Assembly (NCBI GenBank): GCA_003194525.1
Contig: NBIV01000186.1
Coordinates: 1-64,000, forward strand
From: Gracilariopsis chorda
Taxonomy: Eukaryota; Rhodophyta; Florideophyceae; Gracilariales; Gracilariaceae
Length of the DNA stretch: 64,000 nt
Direction: 5' to 3'
Shown: positions 10,097-22,085 of the stretch, piece after piece
Layout of the letters: each line of letters starts with the position of its first letter
Numbering within the stretch: position 1 is the first letter of the stretch
The notes under the pieces: model-generated
Databases searched by the model: none
Seen by the model: the letters and a program-made list of their open reading frames with translations, nothing else
Told to the model about the DNA's origin: nothing
Made by a program: the position numbers and the translations under genes

Positions 10097-11482
10097 TTAA
10101 CTAAATGTCCACACCGTGGTGCCAACCTCCTCTTGACTATCCGTGTCACACGTGGTCCACTCACGCCTTGGGCGGCACACGGCGCATGCACAGGTGTGCA
10201 CCTGGCGCACAGTGCGGATCCGCTGAGGGCTGAGACACCCGTTAATAGCAGTAGTAATCATAAACACGCGAAAGCGGCATAAAAAACACCAAGTCCACAG
10301 GGCATCGCTGAGTCTTCCTCCTTGAGGATTGTACTTCATAAATCGCTTGAAAACAACCCCAATTACCCTCTCGACCACTTTACGCACAGCTTCCTGTCTA
10401 CGTGAGAACAGCTGTTCTCTCTTAGTTATAGGTTGACATAAATTTTGTATGAGAATCTTCCACTTAGGATAAATTCCATCGGCGAGGTAGTAATACCAAT
10501 CGATACCAATACCATTAACTGTATAAGAAGGCTTCACAGTAGGAAAAGAACCTGCCAAGATCTTATTAAAGTGTGTGCTTACTTCCAGAACGTTCAAGTT
10601 GCTAAAACCTCCAGGTAATCTAAATTGAAAAGCCCAAATCCACATGTCCAAGTCGAAGATAAGCTCCATTCGTAGCGTAGGTTTTCCTTCTTTTCCAATC
10701 ATGACTCCTTGAAGGGCTTTAGGAAAACTCTGCCACTCCCAGCCTCCGCAATCGACACATCCAATGCACGCAGGAAATCCTACTCGTGCGAACTGTCGTT
10801 CAATTCGAATCAAGTCTTCATCAGTAGGGTTTCGTAAATATTTCGCACGGAAACGAGATTCAATGGATTTACAAAACTCGTCTAAGCACAAAGAGGTACT
10901 TGTTTCGGAAACATCAAACATATATTCGGCAAGATCGCTTGCTATGTCATGTGATATTTGTCGTAGAGCGCAGATTACTTTGAAAAGTGGAGGTATTCCT
11001 AGTTTTCCCATCGCATTGGGCCGCATTCCTTTTCGAAAGTGGTCTGACTCTACTAAAACGCCTTTCAATATGTTCGTAAACACCTTTATTGGCTTTCTGA
11101 GGCGCCTTTCAAAAGAGGATTCGGATTGTTGCGGTCCTTTTGCATCACATCCGGGACGAGCAATATCCCGTGGCCAAAAGTACTTCATCATATAGAAATG
11201 ATGTATTTGGTCATGGTTCCTTTCAATTTTCGGCTGTTTTCCAGGGAAAGATCCACGATATGTAGAGCTATCTTGAAAGCACAATACAGATTGAGAAACC
11301 ATCTGGTTCCAGAATGTGGCAGCAAAGGCGGTTTCTTCATCTTTTTCTTCTTTGAAAAGAAAGTGAAGTGCATTCATGACCACTTTCAATCGTTGAATCA
11401 ACGTGGTAGTTGCGGACGGGTGCGATGAACCATGGTTGAACGGCATGTTTTGAATGTCGAGTTTGAACTGTATGCTGCGCAA
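10097..11482 (-). pseudogene. PIF/Harbinger transposase 1 ('plant transposon protein' type)
   Basis: A frame of 461 codons whose middle matches Harbinger DDE transposases. The first Asp is in GCVDCGGWEW (about residue 244), the second in YYYLADGIYPKW (about 335), and the catalytic Glu in VRKVVERVIGVVFKRF (about 371). The family cuts and pastes DNA at the element TIRs. The last 70 or so residues (from CFLCRFRVF on) do not resemble family C-termini such as that of the transposase at 28.3-29.7 kb, so the 3' end looks altered, probably by frame loss. The retroelement A edge lies just beyond. No Myb-like partner gene and no TIRs were found for this copy. Confidence 0.8.
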
Positions 11483-11681
11483 ATGAAACAGCCAATAGAA
11501 CGTTTACACGCGCAATTTGGTTTGGATTGGAACCGGCCTTCCGTGGAGACACTCTTAGAATGACTGCGAAGCTGCAGGACATAACAATGCCGCGCAATCC
11601 TTGGCGTTAAGACGTACCCTTGGTACTACAGTACAGAATATGTACTATAGATGTCCCAAGGTCTTGCAACGATGAAACTAC

Positions 11682-11820
11682 TGTGAGTGTCATTTTGCAC
11701 GGAAAAATGACACCAGACGATGACAGTCCTTATTATGCCCCCTTTTAGCTAAAAGAGCGTAAGAAATGGGTTCGTAGCTCGAGAGTACCAGCACAGGCGT
11801 GCAATGCCAATGTGGTGAAT
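11682..11820 (+). repeat. repeat unit U, first part (copy 1)
   Basis: Begins TGTGAGTGTCATTTTGCACG. It aligns at roughly 85-90% by eye with the reverse complement of 41875-42010. Flanking sequences to the left of 11682 and beyond 42010 do not match, so this is a true unit boundary. The rest of the unit resumes at about 14776. Confidence 0.8.
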
Positions 11821-12446
11821 GGAATATTCCTAAAAACACAAGTTCAGTGCATACACAAACCCACATTTGAATATCGCTTTGTGCAACATAAAAGTGCACT
11901 CGCGCAGAAAAGACGAACACACAAAATAAGGCCATACTCCGACAGTGTAGCACTCAGTGTAATAAACCATGATAATTTCCTCATAGTGTCATATTTTTAA
12001 AGCCACCACAGAAGGACTCACAAGCACTAACCCCAAAATAATATGAAGTCCTTCATCATTTTTCTCTATGCAAACCACTCCAGAGCCCACCGTCCCAATT
12101 TATTTCGCAAAAAACCGATTCTTGAATGAGTAATACGTCGTGATCACCGCATCACACGACTTGCCCTACAAAATCCAACGTTTTCTGCGTTTGAGATTCT
12201 TTTCGGCTCCGGTAGCAATCAATCACTTATCATACTCTGTTGGTTTGATCATGTTGCTTTTCGTCATCTTTTTGTGCCGTTTACAATCTTTTTCAATTTC
12301 TAGTCTCCCTATAGCTCTGATGGGTTCATTTATGGACTCCTTAATTGTCTAATTATCGCGATAGACCCCGTATACTGAACTTATTACGTTGTTTGGCACT
12401 AACATTGGCTTGGTACCGCCCCAGAGGCTCATGATTTGCATTATGT

Positions 12447-13197
12447 ATGCTTTTTGGGATAACAGGCACCGTAGCATCTGTATTTCCTCGCTTCGGAAGG
12501 CGTATTTTGCCTAAGGCTCTAGCAAAGGATCAAGCCTCAAGAATTGCGATGCCTAACACGAATGAAGTAGAAGAATTTAGAGAAGCATTTAAAGCAAAGT
12601 ACTCTCTTTTAAAGGATGTCTACTCCGTGCCAGATGGCCTTAATCTTTATCTGCAACAAAGTACCAACACACATCATTCAGAACATGTCTTACAATGGGT
12701 AGCAGCACTACCATTTTGTTTCTAATGTGTTTGTGGTTTTGCCTTATGGATTTATTATAGCGTTTTCAATAAATGCATCAGGAAGTATGCATGATTCTAC
12801 CATAGCAGAATGGGGTTCGGTATACAGAAAACTGGAGCAGGTTTATGTGAATAACGGGGGAACATGTGTGGTGGACTCTGCTTTTAGTATCGGCAACTAC
12901 CCTTCTCTACTGAAATCGTCGCAGAATGTACGAGTTTCTTCCGATGTTTGTACCATTCAGTGCGCGAGACAAGCTACATCTGCACGACAAAGCTCGGAGT
13001 GGGGAATGTGTGCTGTGCAAGGCTCACTCCATCGGTTCCATGATAGGCTTCCACACGAGGAGCATGGAGAACGTGGGATATTTTTTCACTTAGTTGTAAG
13101 ACTATTCAATGTACGCACCCGTCTAGCTGGTCTGAATCAGATCCTAAACTTTTATATGCCATATCTAAGTCGAGAACCTAACATGATGTTAGAGTAA
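12447..13197 (+). pseudogene. DDE_Tnp_4-type transposase 3, broken
   Basis: The protein reads VEEFREAFKAKYSLLKDVY, then ASGSMHDSTIAEWGSVYRKL, then GGTCVVDSAFSIG, then RQSSEWGMCAVQGSLHRF and RLAGLNQILNFYMP. This order is that of HARBI1-like transposases of algae and oomycetes (PF13359 style). Asp of MHDS and of CVVDSAF are in place. The frame changes near 12690, and a TAG at 12700-12702 sits where the family has a Trp (SYNGW), so it cannot make a whole enzyme. A relative lies at 42.1-42.9 kb. Confidence 0.78.
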
Positions 13198-13264
13198 AGA
13201 ATTGTGAAATGTCTTTACTTTGTTCTTCAGAAACTTGGTATCTTTGCGCTGCATCTGATTTCCT

Positions 13265-14290
13265 TAGATGACTCCAGGTGCGTTTTTCTGTTGTTTTTCA
13301 GCGTGCTCCGTTCCTGTATCATTACGTTCTTGAGAAAGCGCAGAGGACAATGGCTGGGTAGGAAGGTTTTGTTGAGTGCTTTCCCGTGCTAGAACCATGA
13401 GCAACATTTGCATGTAGCTCTCACATTTTTTCCTATCCTCCTCTCGCTGGAGATGTGCTTGCTCCTACTGGTGCTGCCTCCGCCGTTCCTCGTCCCCTTG
13501 CTGCTCGGCCCGAATGCGATCTTCCTTTAACAGCCTCTGCCGGCTTTCTTCTTTCTCCTGTTCAAAGTGGTCTCTTTCAGCTGCCCAAAACTGCTGTTCT
13601 TGCAAGCTTGTTGCCTTGATAAGCTCTGTAACGTCAGCATTGTCATCTGCAATTCCCCGTTTGCGTCACTTGTGGATGATTGGAAATGCAGGCCCGGATG
13701 TAGACGGCGATGTTGACCTCGGATCTTCGTTTGGCGTTTGTGCTTCCACATCACTAGCGTTTTCTTGATTGGCATTGTCGATAAAATCTGGTTCTCTGTC
13801 TCCTTTGTCTTCCAAAAAGAACGCATCCGCTTCTGCCCCCTCTCCTTCACCCACATCTACCCTTTTAGTCATTTTCACACGTATGTCTTTTGCCTTCAAG
13901 ACTGATGACGGGATTCTTGGATCTCCAGTTGGAACGCGTTTTGGATAGAGCACAGCGAACTTGCCGCGTAAGGAATCAGTTGACCTGTTTGTGTTCGGCT
14001 AGCGGGACTGGTGTATTCTGGTGTATTCTTGTCATGGCTTGCCATTCATCTTTGCCAGTAGGTAAATGTTCTGCGAAGACCTCCAGAAAGTTTTCCAGTT
14101 CGAGCTCTGTGAAAGACAAACCACGTCCTCCCCCTGCTCTTCGTGCAATAGAGCCCTGAATTGCTGTATCAAAAGCCTCCCGTCGCTTTTTAGCATCCGC
14201 AGAAGGCAATCTGGGTGGGCGTTGCCTGGACGCTGAGGGCGCAGGATGGCGTGTTTTTTAGCAGGAGTTGTTGTAGATCCTGGAGATAAG
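13265..14290 (-). pseudogene. Myb/SANT-like Harbinger partner 3, broken
   Basis: Convergent with the transposase. The first part has GLSFTELELENFLEVFAEHL then TGKDEWQAM. After a frame change near 13985 comes LRGKFAVLYPKRVPTGDPRI, the hallmark RKF...PTGDP..P stretch of the SANT-like proteins seen beside Harbinger transposases in oomycetes and algae. An acidic linker and a Glu/Gln-rich coiled coil (ERDHFEQEKEESRQRLLKED) follow toward 13265. A second frame change lies near 13660 and an in-frame TAG near 13475. The known role of such partners is TIR binding and nuclear import of the transposase. Confidence 0.65.
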
Positions 14291-14775
14291 CGGCGATGGC
14301 TTTGAGAGAACATCGGTGGCATATACCTCATCTGGCACATGGGACATTCTGAAGCATTTGGGGTTGGCTCCACGGTTGTAGAAGTGGCTTTTTAGGTGTC
14401 AACGGGTAGCAGTTGCGGTCTGTGGCCATGCGCAGAGTCTGGGAGATGATCTGGTTGAGAAAGAGGACGAACATGCATTTCCGGAGATTATCAGTGGGGT
14501 GCATATTGAGAGTTTGTTTCGGGCAAACCAAGATCGGAGAAAGATGGAAAGATCTGGAAGAAAGAACGTTAAAGTTGGCGCAACCACAGGGACGGCTTGG
14601 AAATGATACATGTGCACCCTGCACAAACAACCTCGTCCGTGCTGAAAGATGGTAGAAAACGGTGATTTGTGCATGCACAAAAGCACTATTTCGATTGATC
14701 GAAGGACGATATGAGTATGCACATGTTGTGCGCTTACGTTTTCAAGAATCTACTAATACGCACAAAATGTGACAG

Positions 14776-15410
14776 AGAACCAAGATGAAAGGTAGAAAGG
14801 AAACCCCGCAATGACGGTACAACACAACGAGCGACAAATTCCAGGACAATGTAGCAAAGAGACTACACCAGCGGATAATTTACGCGATCAAAACCTTAGA
14901 TTTAGCGTAGTGCTGATGACCAGTACTAGTAGAGCGCAATGGCCTACACGCAAGAGCAAAACCTTAGGTATAGTGCGCGGCCATAGTGCACCGTGCTATG
15001 GAAGACAAGCCCAAACAATACCATTGTAGTACAAGCACGTGGGAAGATGCGGGATACCAAGCCGCAAAACGTAAAGGGGTGAGTGGTAAGGAATGTGCTT
15101 GATGGCAGGGAGGAGCAGACTGCTCTAAGAGAAGGTGGGGGTTGCCAAAGAGAGGAGAAGTGGTCAGGCCCGAGTTGGCTTGGAGGCCGCTAAACTCGGG
15201 CTTTTATAGACAATTGTTCTATTTGCATACCCCCTAGTTCTGTATACTAGGTCTAAGTAACAACCCATAATAACCGGTTATGGGACACCTCCTTGCCATG
15301 ATAGACCAGCTTGACAAAAGCAATTATACCTCTTAGGGTATTTAGGCGTCTATATGATATCTGGTGAGGGCACTAGAAAATTCCATGAACATTGTTCCAG
15401 CCACCTCATC
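14776..15410 (+). repeat. repeat unit U, second part (copy 1), upstream of unknown gene
   Basis: Aligns at about 85% by eye with the reverse complement of 41217-41862. It includes TATA-like TTTTATAGACAA near 15203 and TCTATATGA near 15349, and ends at the start codon of the unknown ORF at 15411. Conservation of a long noncoding stretch joined to the same gene type at both loci suggests a promoter or an element end carried with the gene. Confidence 0.8.
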
Positions 15411-15818
15411 ATGCCCAGGCCAGACGCAACCGCTATTATTCGCCATACTTCTGAGAACTCCAGTTCCTCTATTCCGTACTGTGACCTCTTCGAAGTGGGA
15501 GCCGAAGAAGAAAGCGCCCCGTCACCTTCGTGGACCAACCAAATGGCTTCGAAAACACTTCCCGATGATGTTGAGGGATTTGGGTTTTCTTCCTCCTTGT
15601 TAGAGGAGCTAGAAGAGGTACTCCGTCGTATTTCTGAAAACGCAATGAAATAGGGAGAAGCTGCAGTGGTACTGAATGACCTCATTGCCCAGGCACCGAA
15701 TCTGTACGTGTGTGGGCTACTACATGGAGCGGTGTTTTCTGCAAACTGTCGTCTTGTAAATACGGTCGGCCCTATTCCACTCCTTCTCACTATGGTTGAT
15801 GTCGGTCTAGACAAATAA
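15411..15818 (+). pseudogene. unknown protein family, copy 1 (one in-frame TAG)
   Basis: A 135-codon frame beginning MPRPDATAIIRHTSENSSSS and ending LLTMVDVGLDK. It is related to the ORF at 40788-41216: N-termini RPDATAIIRHTSENSS versus RPNVTRLVREISDDSS, and C-terminal halves LYVCGLLHGAVF versus LYIQGILEGMVF. The homology continues in the same frame beyond a single TAG at 15651-15653, so this copy is either a recent pseudogene or is read through. The middle is acidic (SLLEELEEVLRRISE), probably helical. I recognise no domain, signal peptide or membrane segment. The start is fixed by the shared upstream unit, which ends just before the ATG in both loci. Confidence 0.6.
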
Positions 15819-18737
15819 ACGATACCTCTTCTTCATTGCGATACTGTGGTTGCTGTTGTTGGCGTTGCTGCTCCTTTTCCTTTTGTTGTGAATCTGATCC
15901 GGTGTATAGCTGCCACTGCACGCGTACCCATTCTCCACCACCCCGTTGTAACGGCGGTAGTTGTCATTTGCTCCTAACGCCTGAATCAGCTCTTAAAGTA
16001 CTTCCCGCGCCGATGTGCCCGTGTTCTAACCATTGATATTGATTCTACGTGGAGGCTTTGCCCTTCTCAGGGAGAAGGGAAGGCTTTTCGTCGCGATGTC
16101 GTCCAGCGGCGACATCTCAGAACAAGAGCGATCAACGATATTCATCTGAGTGGAGAAAAAATTCTCTGTTACTAGAATAGGTAGAGGCGGGGAGAAATGT
16201 CGGGTTACGGTCGGTAAATACTAGTGCCAAGTCTGTGTGCGCTTTCCTGAGGATGAGTGTGCCCAACAATGAACCTTGGAAGTGCAGATATGGGCTCTGT
16301 ACTTGTCAGGCGAACAAGAAGTGTTGGGGCACAAGCTGATCCGCCTTCTCGATGTATCACTGCCTTTTCGAGGTTTGTTCACCTTCCTTCGGCGCAACAG
16401 AGAGAATCAAACTGGTTGGCAACCTGGTTTGTGCAAGAGACCAACGACAAAGCATTCACTTGAAATGACAAGAAAACGAGAGCAACAAGTTCTCGGCCGA
16501 ACTGTTCACGGTGTCGAATGCTCTCTGTCCATTCGTCTTGCAGCGTTTGTCAAAATAGCGGAGATTTGAACAGGAGATTGCGTTCCAACTGGATGCGAAT
16601 CACCGATTGGATAGAAGCTCTATCGAAAAGACCGAAAGTGGGATCTAGAGCTGTGCCTTGATAAGTCGCCCTCACTCAGCATGATTGAATGCAGTGCCTC
16701 GCGCTGAGAAAACAAGCATGAGTAGGGGATATACATCATGTGGATTCTGTCATACGACAGTGTCGTTTGCCGATGAGATTTAGTCTCTGAACACGTCCAT
16801 GAACGCATGACAGTTCGTTTCTCGCAATCGTCCTCAGAAAGCACAGAATTGTGCGTGCTACGACGATGGCGAGAGCAGTGAAACTCTGTAAGACGGTAGT
16901 TACCCAACAGTAGGCCAAACTGTGACGTATTGAATAGCTCGAATGAGGGTGGCGGTGCTGGCCGACAGTCGCGGTCAGGGCCACGGCATAGGGCGTTGGG
17001 AGGGTACTGCCAGCTGTTTGACATGCTTATGCAGATGCATGGGCTTGCCATGATCGCAGGGCATGGCAATTTTGGGGTACATGCCCTGCCATGATTGCAC
17101 GAGCATACACCCAGGTTCACAATTACCTAAGGACACGTGCATCTTGCCTCCATGTGGTGTGCCTGACTCTGATCCCTTTTCACCGGGGCACAGCGAAATG
17201 AGAACGCAGGATCTCCAATAAGAAGAAGTAGAAACTACCTAAGCCTTAGGGACGGTGAAAAGGTCACCTACTCTCTATGTAAGAAAATCTCTACTTGTAT
17301 TTTAGGAGACCAGTTAGTCTGCCTATCTTACATTGTAACGTCGTTGTTCTTGTTCTTGAAAAGGTAAATTCTGAAGCCACTTTCAGAAACTTGTTTTGAG
17401 CATATCGAAAGCACATTTTATACTGCGATCGAGTACTAAATTGCACACTTTTCAAAAAAACTGCAGCTTTTGTTGCAGCCATTGACCAGAAAGAACATAC
17501 ACGCAGAACCGAGTATTTCAGACTGGTCAGAACTACGACTTGAAGTAGTGCATACGGTAGAGCAGAGTGCACGCTTGAAGAAGCCGACAATATGATTACT
17601 ATTGCAAGTCATCGCAATTTTGGTGACTACCTTGAGCTCCGCGGTACTCAACGGCAACTTGTCAAATACTACTAACGTTTGTGGTCTAAACTAATGAAGA
17701 ACGTTAATGTCTACGCTCATGATCACCTCCGGTGATGCGACATGGGCCTTGCAATAATACGATCTTCAAACACGTCCTGCTCCAAGTACTCCGAATGTTC
17801 AGTGACGCTGAGCTCATAAGCGGCGCATAGTTTTAAGCACGCCAGATTGAGGTTCCCCGACAACATAAGAGCAATAGGGGGTCCAGCAATGACAAAGACG
17901 GCTTCTTGATGATGATCGTTTAAGGCTGTTTGTTCTGTGTGTAGTTCGCATGGAACTTTAGGTCGATTTTTCTCAAGTTTGAATGGAGTCACTGTCTGCA
18001 GTGGACACTAACACTTTCATCCAAAGTCAAATGAATACTTACAGAGGAAGTTTTTCCCGTCCACTCTTTCTCTCTAGAGTAACAGTCGGTATTAGCGAAT
18101 GATGTCAGTAATTAATTTGTCTCTTGCTGCTTCGCCGAAACTCGTCGTTACATGCATTGTTGCATAATAAAGAAGCAAGAGCTTCTTTCTTGACGTAGAA
18201 GCTGTTCCCGTAAGGAGGCAGGGTGGGACACTGAAAAACGATTGAACGACACAAGCATTGTGCATGAGAGAAGCTTTCATTCCTTCTTCCACTACATTAC
18301 ATCTGCCTCAGCCATCTGGGTGAGTGGAAGTTTTTGAATCCAATCGCAGTGGTAGCCACGATTGGCCTGACGGGATTGTTGTAGGAGGGGGTCTGGAGGC
18401 ATTTTTTGTGGTTACTTATAAATTCCTATGCTGTAGTTCTTGTAGTTTGATTCATGCTTTACATTCAACTAGAACTAGATTCATGGTAATGCGTGATAAA
18501 ATCGGTTGCAGCATTCCCAAATAGTTTTTATCCAACGTTTATAATGCTCGATGACCTATCTATCGCTTAAGCTTGATACACTCACCGAAATTCAAATAAA
18601 TCCACCAAACCGCCTGCCTTGCTCGTGAAGAGTACGACCAGTAGAGGAGGGATTAGTACGATAACGTATAGAGACTGGTGTAGTTTACAGAACAGAAAAT
18701 GTAAAGCACGCAACTTAAACTTTAGAACACACTTGTA
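15819..18737. other. intergenic, mostly nothing recognised
   Basis: On the minus strand near 15840-15930 a short stretch encodes a Gln-rich run (KEKEQQRQQQQPQYRNEEE) that would converge on the unknown gene. An open frame at 16276-16569 (97 codons, +) matches nothing I know. At 17056-17089 a 10-bp perfect inverted repeat (GCAGGGCATG, loop 14) is seen. Otherwise there are only short open frames without recognisable motifs. Confidence 0.5.
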
Positions 18738-19990
18738 CACAGTTTTGTATGTGAAATATAAAACAGATCCACGAAATTAAATAAATCCGAAAAGTTCTTT
18801 ACTGTGTTTTGGCCCTTTTTGTTGTCATATGTGAAGCACAAAAATTCTATCTTAACAACAAAGCCATGTTGAACAGTTCTTGAAGAATAAATTTTGAAAA
18901 AACGTTGCAAAAATAATGCCTCGGTGAAAAGCGCCAACTGACAGAGAAAAAAGGCATCATTTCAGCCTTACGACATGAAGAACTCAGCGAGCACGAATCT
19001 GCTGATGCTGTCGGTCGGTCCCGGGGAGCTGTTCATAATGTTTTGAAAAACTCCAAAGAATCCAAGCGCAAGTTGTTTTTGCGCTTACAACCATAAGCTT
19101 GAGAAAAAAAGAATCGTCGAATCATTTTCAAAGATCTGATTGGTGAGCTTATTGCCAATTACATCCGTCGTAACATGCAACTACCCGTCACAATCCGTCT
19201 TGTTCAGCAGATAATTCACAATTTCCCTCAAATTGAGTACCAGGAAATGATAAACGGTCTGTAAATAAAGGCTACACGTAAAATTTGACGAATAGAATTT
19301 GCCAGGTAATAATTTTAATCAGAAGCTATTGAGTGAAGGAATATTACTTTGACAGATGATAAAAGTGTATTCTGGATGGAACCAATGGCTATTGAATGTA
19401 TTGAAACGATTTAAGCATTGCTTCAAGGTGGTTTTCTGAACGCAATATGGAAGATGGACTCGTAATGGTTTGGAGTGTAGTATTTTACTATGGAACTTTG
19501 TAGGTAGTAAAACTAAACGGTAATTAGAACTCTAATAACCCTCTAAAAATACATGAGAACCTTTTACCGTTTGCCGGGGAATCACTGGGAGAAAGTTGGA
19601 CTTCATTTCATAGTGAGGCTTCCATTCATCGTTTTAAGGTCACCAAAGAGTGGATAACTCGCAACAATGTGGATATTCTGCAGTAGCCTGTTCATACTCC
19701 AGACGAAAAGTTAATCCAAAAAGTCTGGGGTACTATGTTTCGAGATGACTACTAAGGGTTCAAGCACATTGAAACTGTAGAAACGCTTGGTGCAAAGATT
19801 GAATCAGTTATAGATAATATCGAAGAATCTTTTATACGGTGGCTTTTCTGTTCTATGAATAACCGTCTACTGTGGGTGTTGGACGAAAATGGTGGGCTAA
19901 CAGTCTATTGAATTGTTTTTTTTGGCTAACATGTGCTTTTTGGACTTATTGAATTTCGTTGATTTAAAGTACATTTCACATTTTAACGCC
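18738..19990 (+). mobile_element. Tc1/mariner element, dead, with TIRs and TA duplication
   Basis: About 1.25 kb, the usual mariner size. The inverted ends match over about 50 bp: the left end, including GTGAAATATAAAACAGATCC at 18753, matches inverted sequence ending near 19990. TA dinucleotides flank both ends (18736-18737 and 19991-19992), as expected of the family. The interior encodes a decayed transposase. Confidence 0.75.
18925..19911 (+). pseudogene. Tc1/mariner transposase remnant
   Basis: An N-terminal helix-turn-helix region reads KGIISALRHEELSEHESADA then VGRSRGAVHNVLKN. The catalytic part is recognisable in several frames: WTSFHSEASIHRFKVTKEWI, where the family has Q-D-N-A-S-I-H, and PVHTPDEKLIQKVWGTM, where the family has SPDLNPIENVWG. 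The terminal LLWVLDENGGLTVY is typical of the group. Many stops and shifts lie between, and the second catalytic Asp is not preserved, so it is inactive. Confidence 0.75.
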
Positions 19991-20604
19991 TATGGTTGTT
20001 TTTGTTTGAGTTTTACTTTGGTACTTCGGTACTATCACTTTAAAAGGTACTCTATTCCATTTTTTATGAGCTATTTCTTTGACGTTGACCTGCCCTGCTC
20101 TTGTCGAGCTAGACCGGCGGTCTACTGTACGTATTTGAATTTCTCGGAGTGTATGAACCGCTGCGTGTTTTTTATTGTCTAGCTGCAAGGATCATGCATG
20201 GCACTCTAAGGGTACCCATTACGACACAATGCCACATTCAAGCCTTCCAGAAAGGATCACTTCACTACCAAAGTGATTATCATAGTGTTCGTCAGGACAG
20301 AGAGACTGGAGCGGGTAGTCGCGCTAGAGGAGAGTTGGTCGGGTGCAGGGCCAAGGAACAGGCACAAGATCTCACAAGACCTTATAAGTATGCCTCTAGT
20401 CTCGGATTCAGGTGCCTAAATCGGATATTTATGCGTCCTGCTTCGGGGAGCCCTTCTGACGTAGACTAAGTGTTTTTGGGTTGACGTCAGCTACGTACAT
20501 TGGGTGAAAGCTCTCAAACTCGCGGAATACGTCTCTTTACTTTACCACATTCTGCTACCTGTACCTACAATCCCAGTCGCCTACAATTCAAGCGCATGTG
20601 CTTC
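19991..20604. other. intergenic, nothing recognised
   Basis: No coding pattern, RNA gene or repeat could be supported in this stretch. Confidence 0.4.
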
Positions 20605-21109
20605 TCACGCCTGATATGCAATCAATAATCCCCAATAGCCAAACGCTTTGTGGAAAAGTCCATGCCAGACATTGGTGGATAGGGGACAAAGTACAGTAGG
20701 CACGGTTCTATTCTGCAGGCACAAAATAGAGCACAGGTGCTCGCAGAGGTCTTGATTTTATCTCTGCCCATTCTTCCTTCGTTTTTCACTTCTATGTCTA
20801 AGCTATGGCTGTTCTTATACTATTCGCTCGCGCCTCTTGGGCATGTAATGCCCAAGTGCGCTCACTCTGCATTCTGTCTGCATTTTTTGTTGCTTGGGAG
20901 CGTTCTCAGGGACGAGCATTCATCTCATGTGCATTGACCTTTTGTTGCTCGTTGCGTAGTCTGCTTTACGATTTGGTCATCGTGAAGGGTGCACGTAATA
21001 GCTTTACTTTGCATTAAGCATTCACAGTAAGCAAAAGCAGTACTAATTGAACTGGCATGTAGTAGCGTCATCTCAACACCCCACTCTTAATGATTTACAG
21101 AAGTATGAT

Positions 21110-22035
21110 GGGGGTGTTCTTGATTGATGGGAGGCGTTGAGCCAATAAACCACCCTCTATGCCCATCTACGCGCATGCAAAACTGCCATTTGGCGCAACG
21201 CCTCCCTACCATTTAAAACATTCAGCAGCAGCAGCGGCAGCAAAGCTTTCTACTTACTGGCTGGCACTCCCATAAATGACCGCAATGCGAGTCAGTTACA
21301 CAAAGCAAGGTGTCGTGCTTTCTCATCATTGGCTGGCACTACACTCAATTTAGGTACCTTAACAAAACCCCTAAGGCTCCACGTACTCTAGACGCCGCGG
21401 AGCCCCGTTGTTCTACGAGCGCTATTGCGATTGCAAGCGAGCAAAGTGCTCTAGTAGCCTCCAAATGCTACTAAATACACAAAGCTACAAAAACAACGCG
21501 GTGTGCAGCGCCGCCCACAGCCGAAGGCCGTTTCTACTTTTCTACCCTAATTAAAGATTTGTTCGACAACGATGAGATGGGTGGTTTTGATTGAATGGAG
21601 GCGTGGCGCCACAAAATCGTCTTGCATGCGCCCGTTTGGGCATGCCAGACCCCATTTGGCGCAACGATTCCCTATCATTTAAAAAATTCAGCAGCAGCAG
21701 CAGCAAAGCTTCCTGCTTACTGGCTGGCACTCCCATGATGACTGCAGTGCCACGCAGTTACACAAAGCAACATGTCACGCTTTCTCATCATTGGCTGGCA
21801 CTGCACTCAACTTAGGTACCTAAACACAAACCATTACGGCTCTTTATACTGTAGGCACTGCGGCGCCCCGCTGTTCTATGAGTGCTATTGCGAGTGCAAG
21901 CGAGCAAAGTGCTCGTAGAGCCTCCGAACGCTACTAAGTACATAAAGCTATATAAATAACGCGGCGCGCAGCGCCGCCCACGGCCGAAGGCCGTTTCCAC
22001 TTTTCTCTAACCTAACTAAGGATTTGTGCGACAAC
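21110..22035. repeat. tandem duplication, two copies of about 457 bp
   Basis: The two copies align along their whole length at roughly 80-85% by eye. The shared anchor TTCAGCAGCAGCAG is at 21231 and 21687, and CTTTCTCATCATTGGCTGGC recurs in both. The second copy keeps a TATA-like GCTATATAAATAAC where the first has lost it. Both end in GC hairpins near GCCGAAGGCCG. Confidence 0.85.
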
Positions 22036-22085
22036 GACCTTTGCGCCCCTCAAAAAATTAGTAAAATGCACCATTTCCTTTTTTT

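Larger units (their letters stand above)
11821..14775. mobile_element. Harbinger-type DNA transposon 3, decayed (bounds inferred)
   Basis: This segment interrupts repeat unit U: the unit is continuous at 41.2-42.0 kb but split here. It contains a plus-strand DDE transposase and a convergent minus-strand Myb/SANT-like gene, the classic two-gene Harbinger layout. I could not find matching TIRs or a target duplication at the inferred edges, so the true ends may lie inside the segment. Confidence 0.55.

Noticed and set aside
16276-16569. 97-codon open frame
   Set aside because: No recognisable domain, no relative in the window and no clear signals. Kept only as a note in the intergenic entry.
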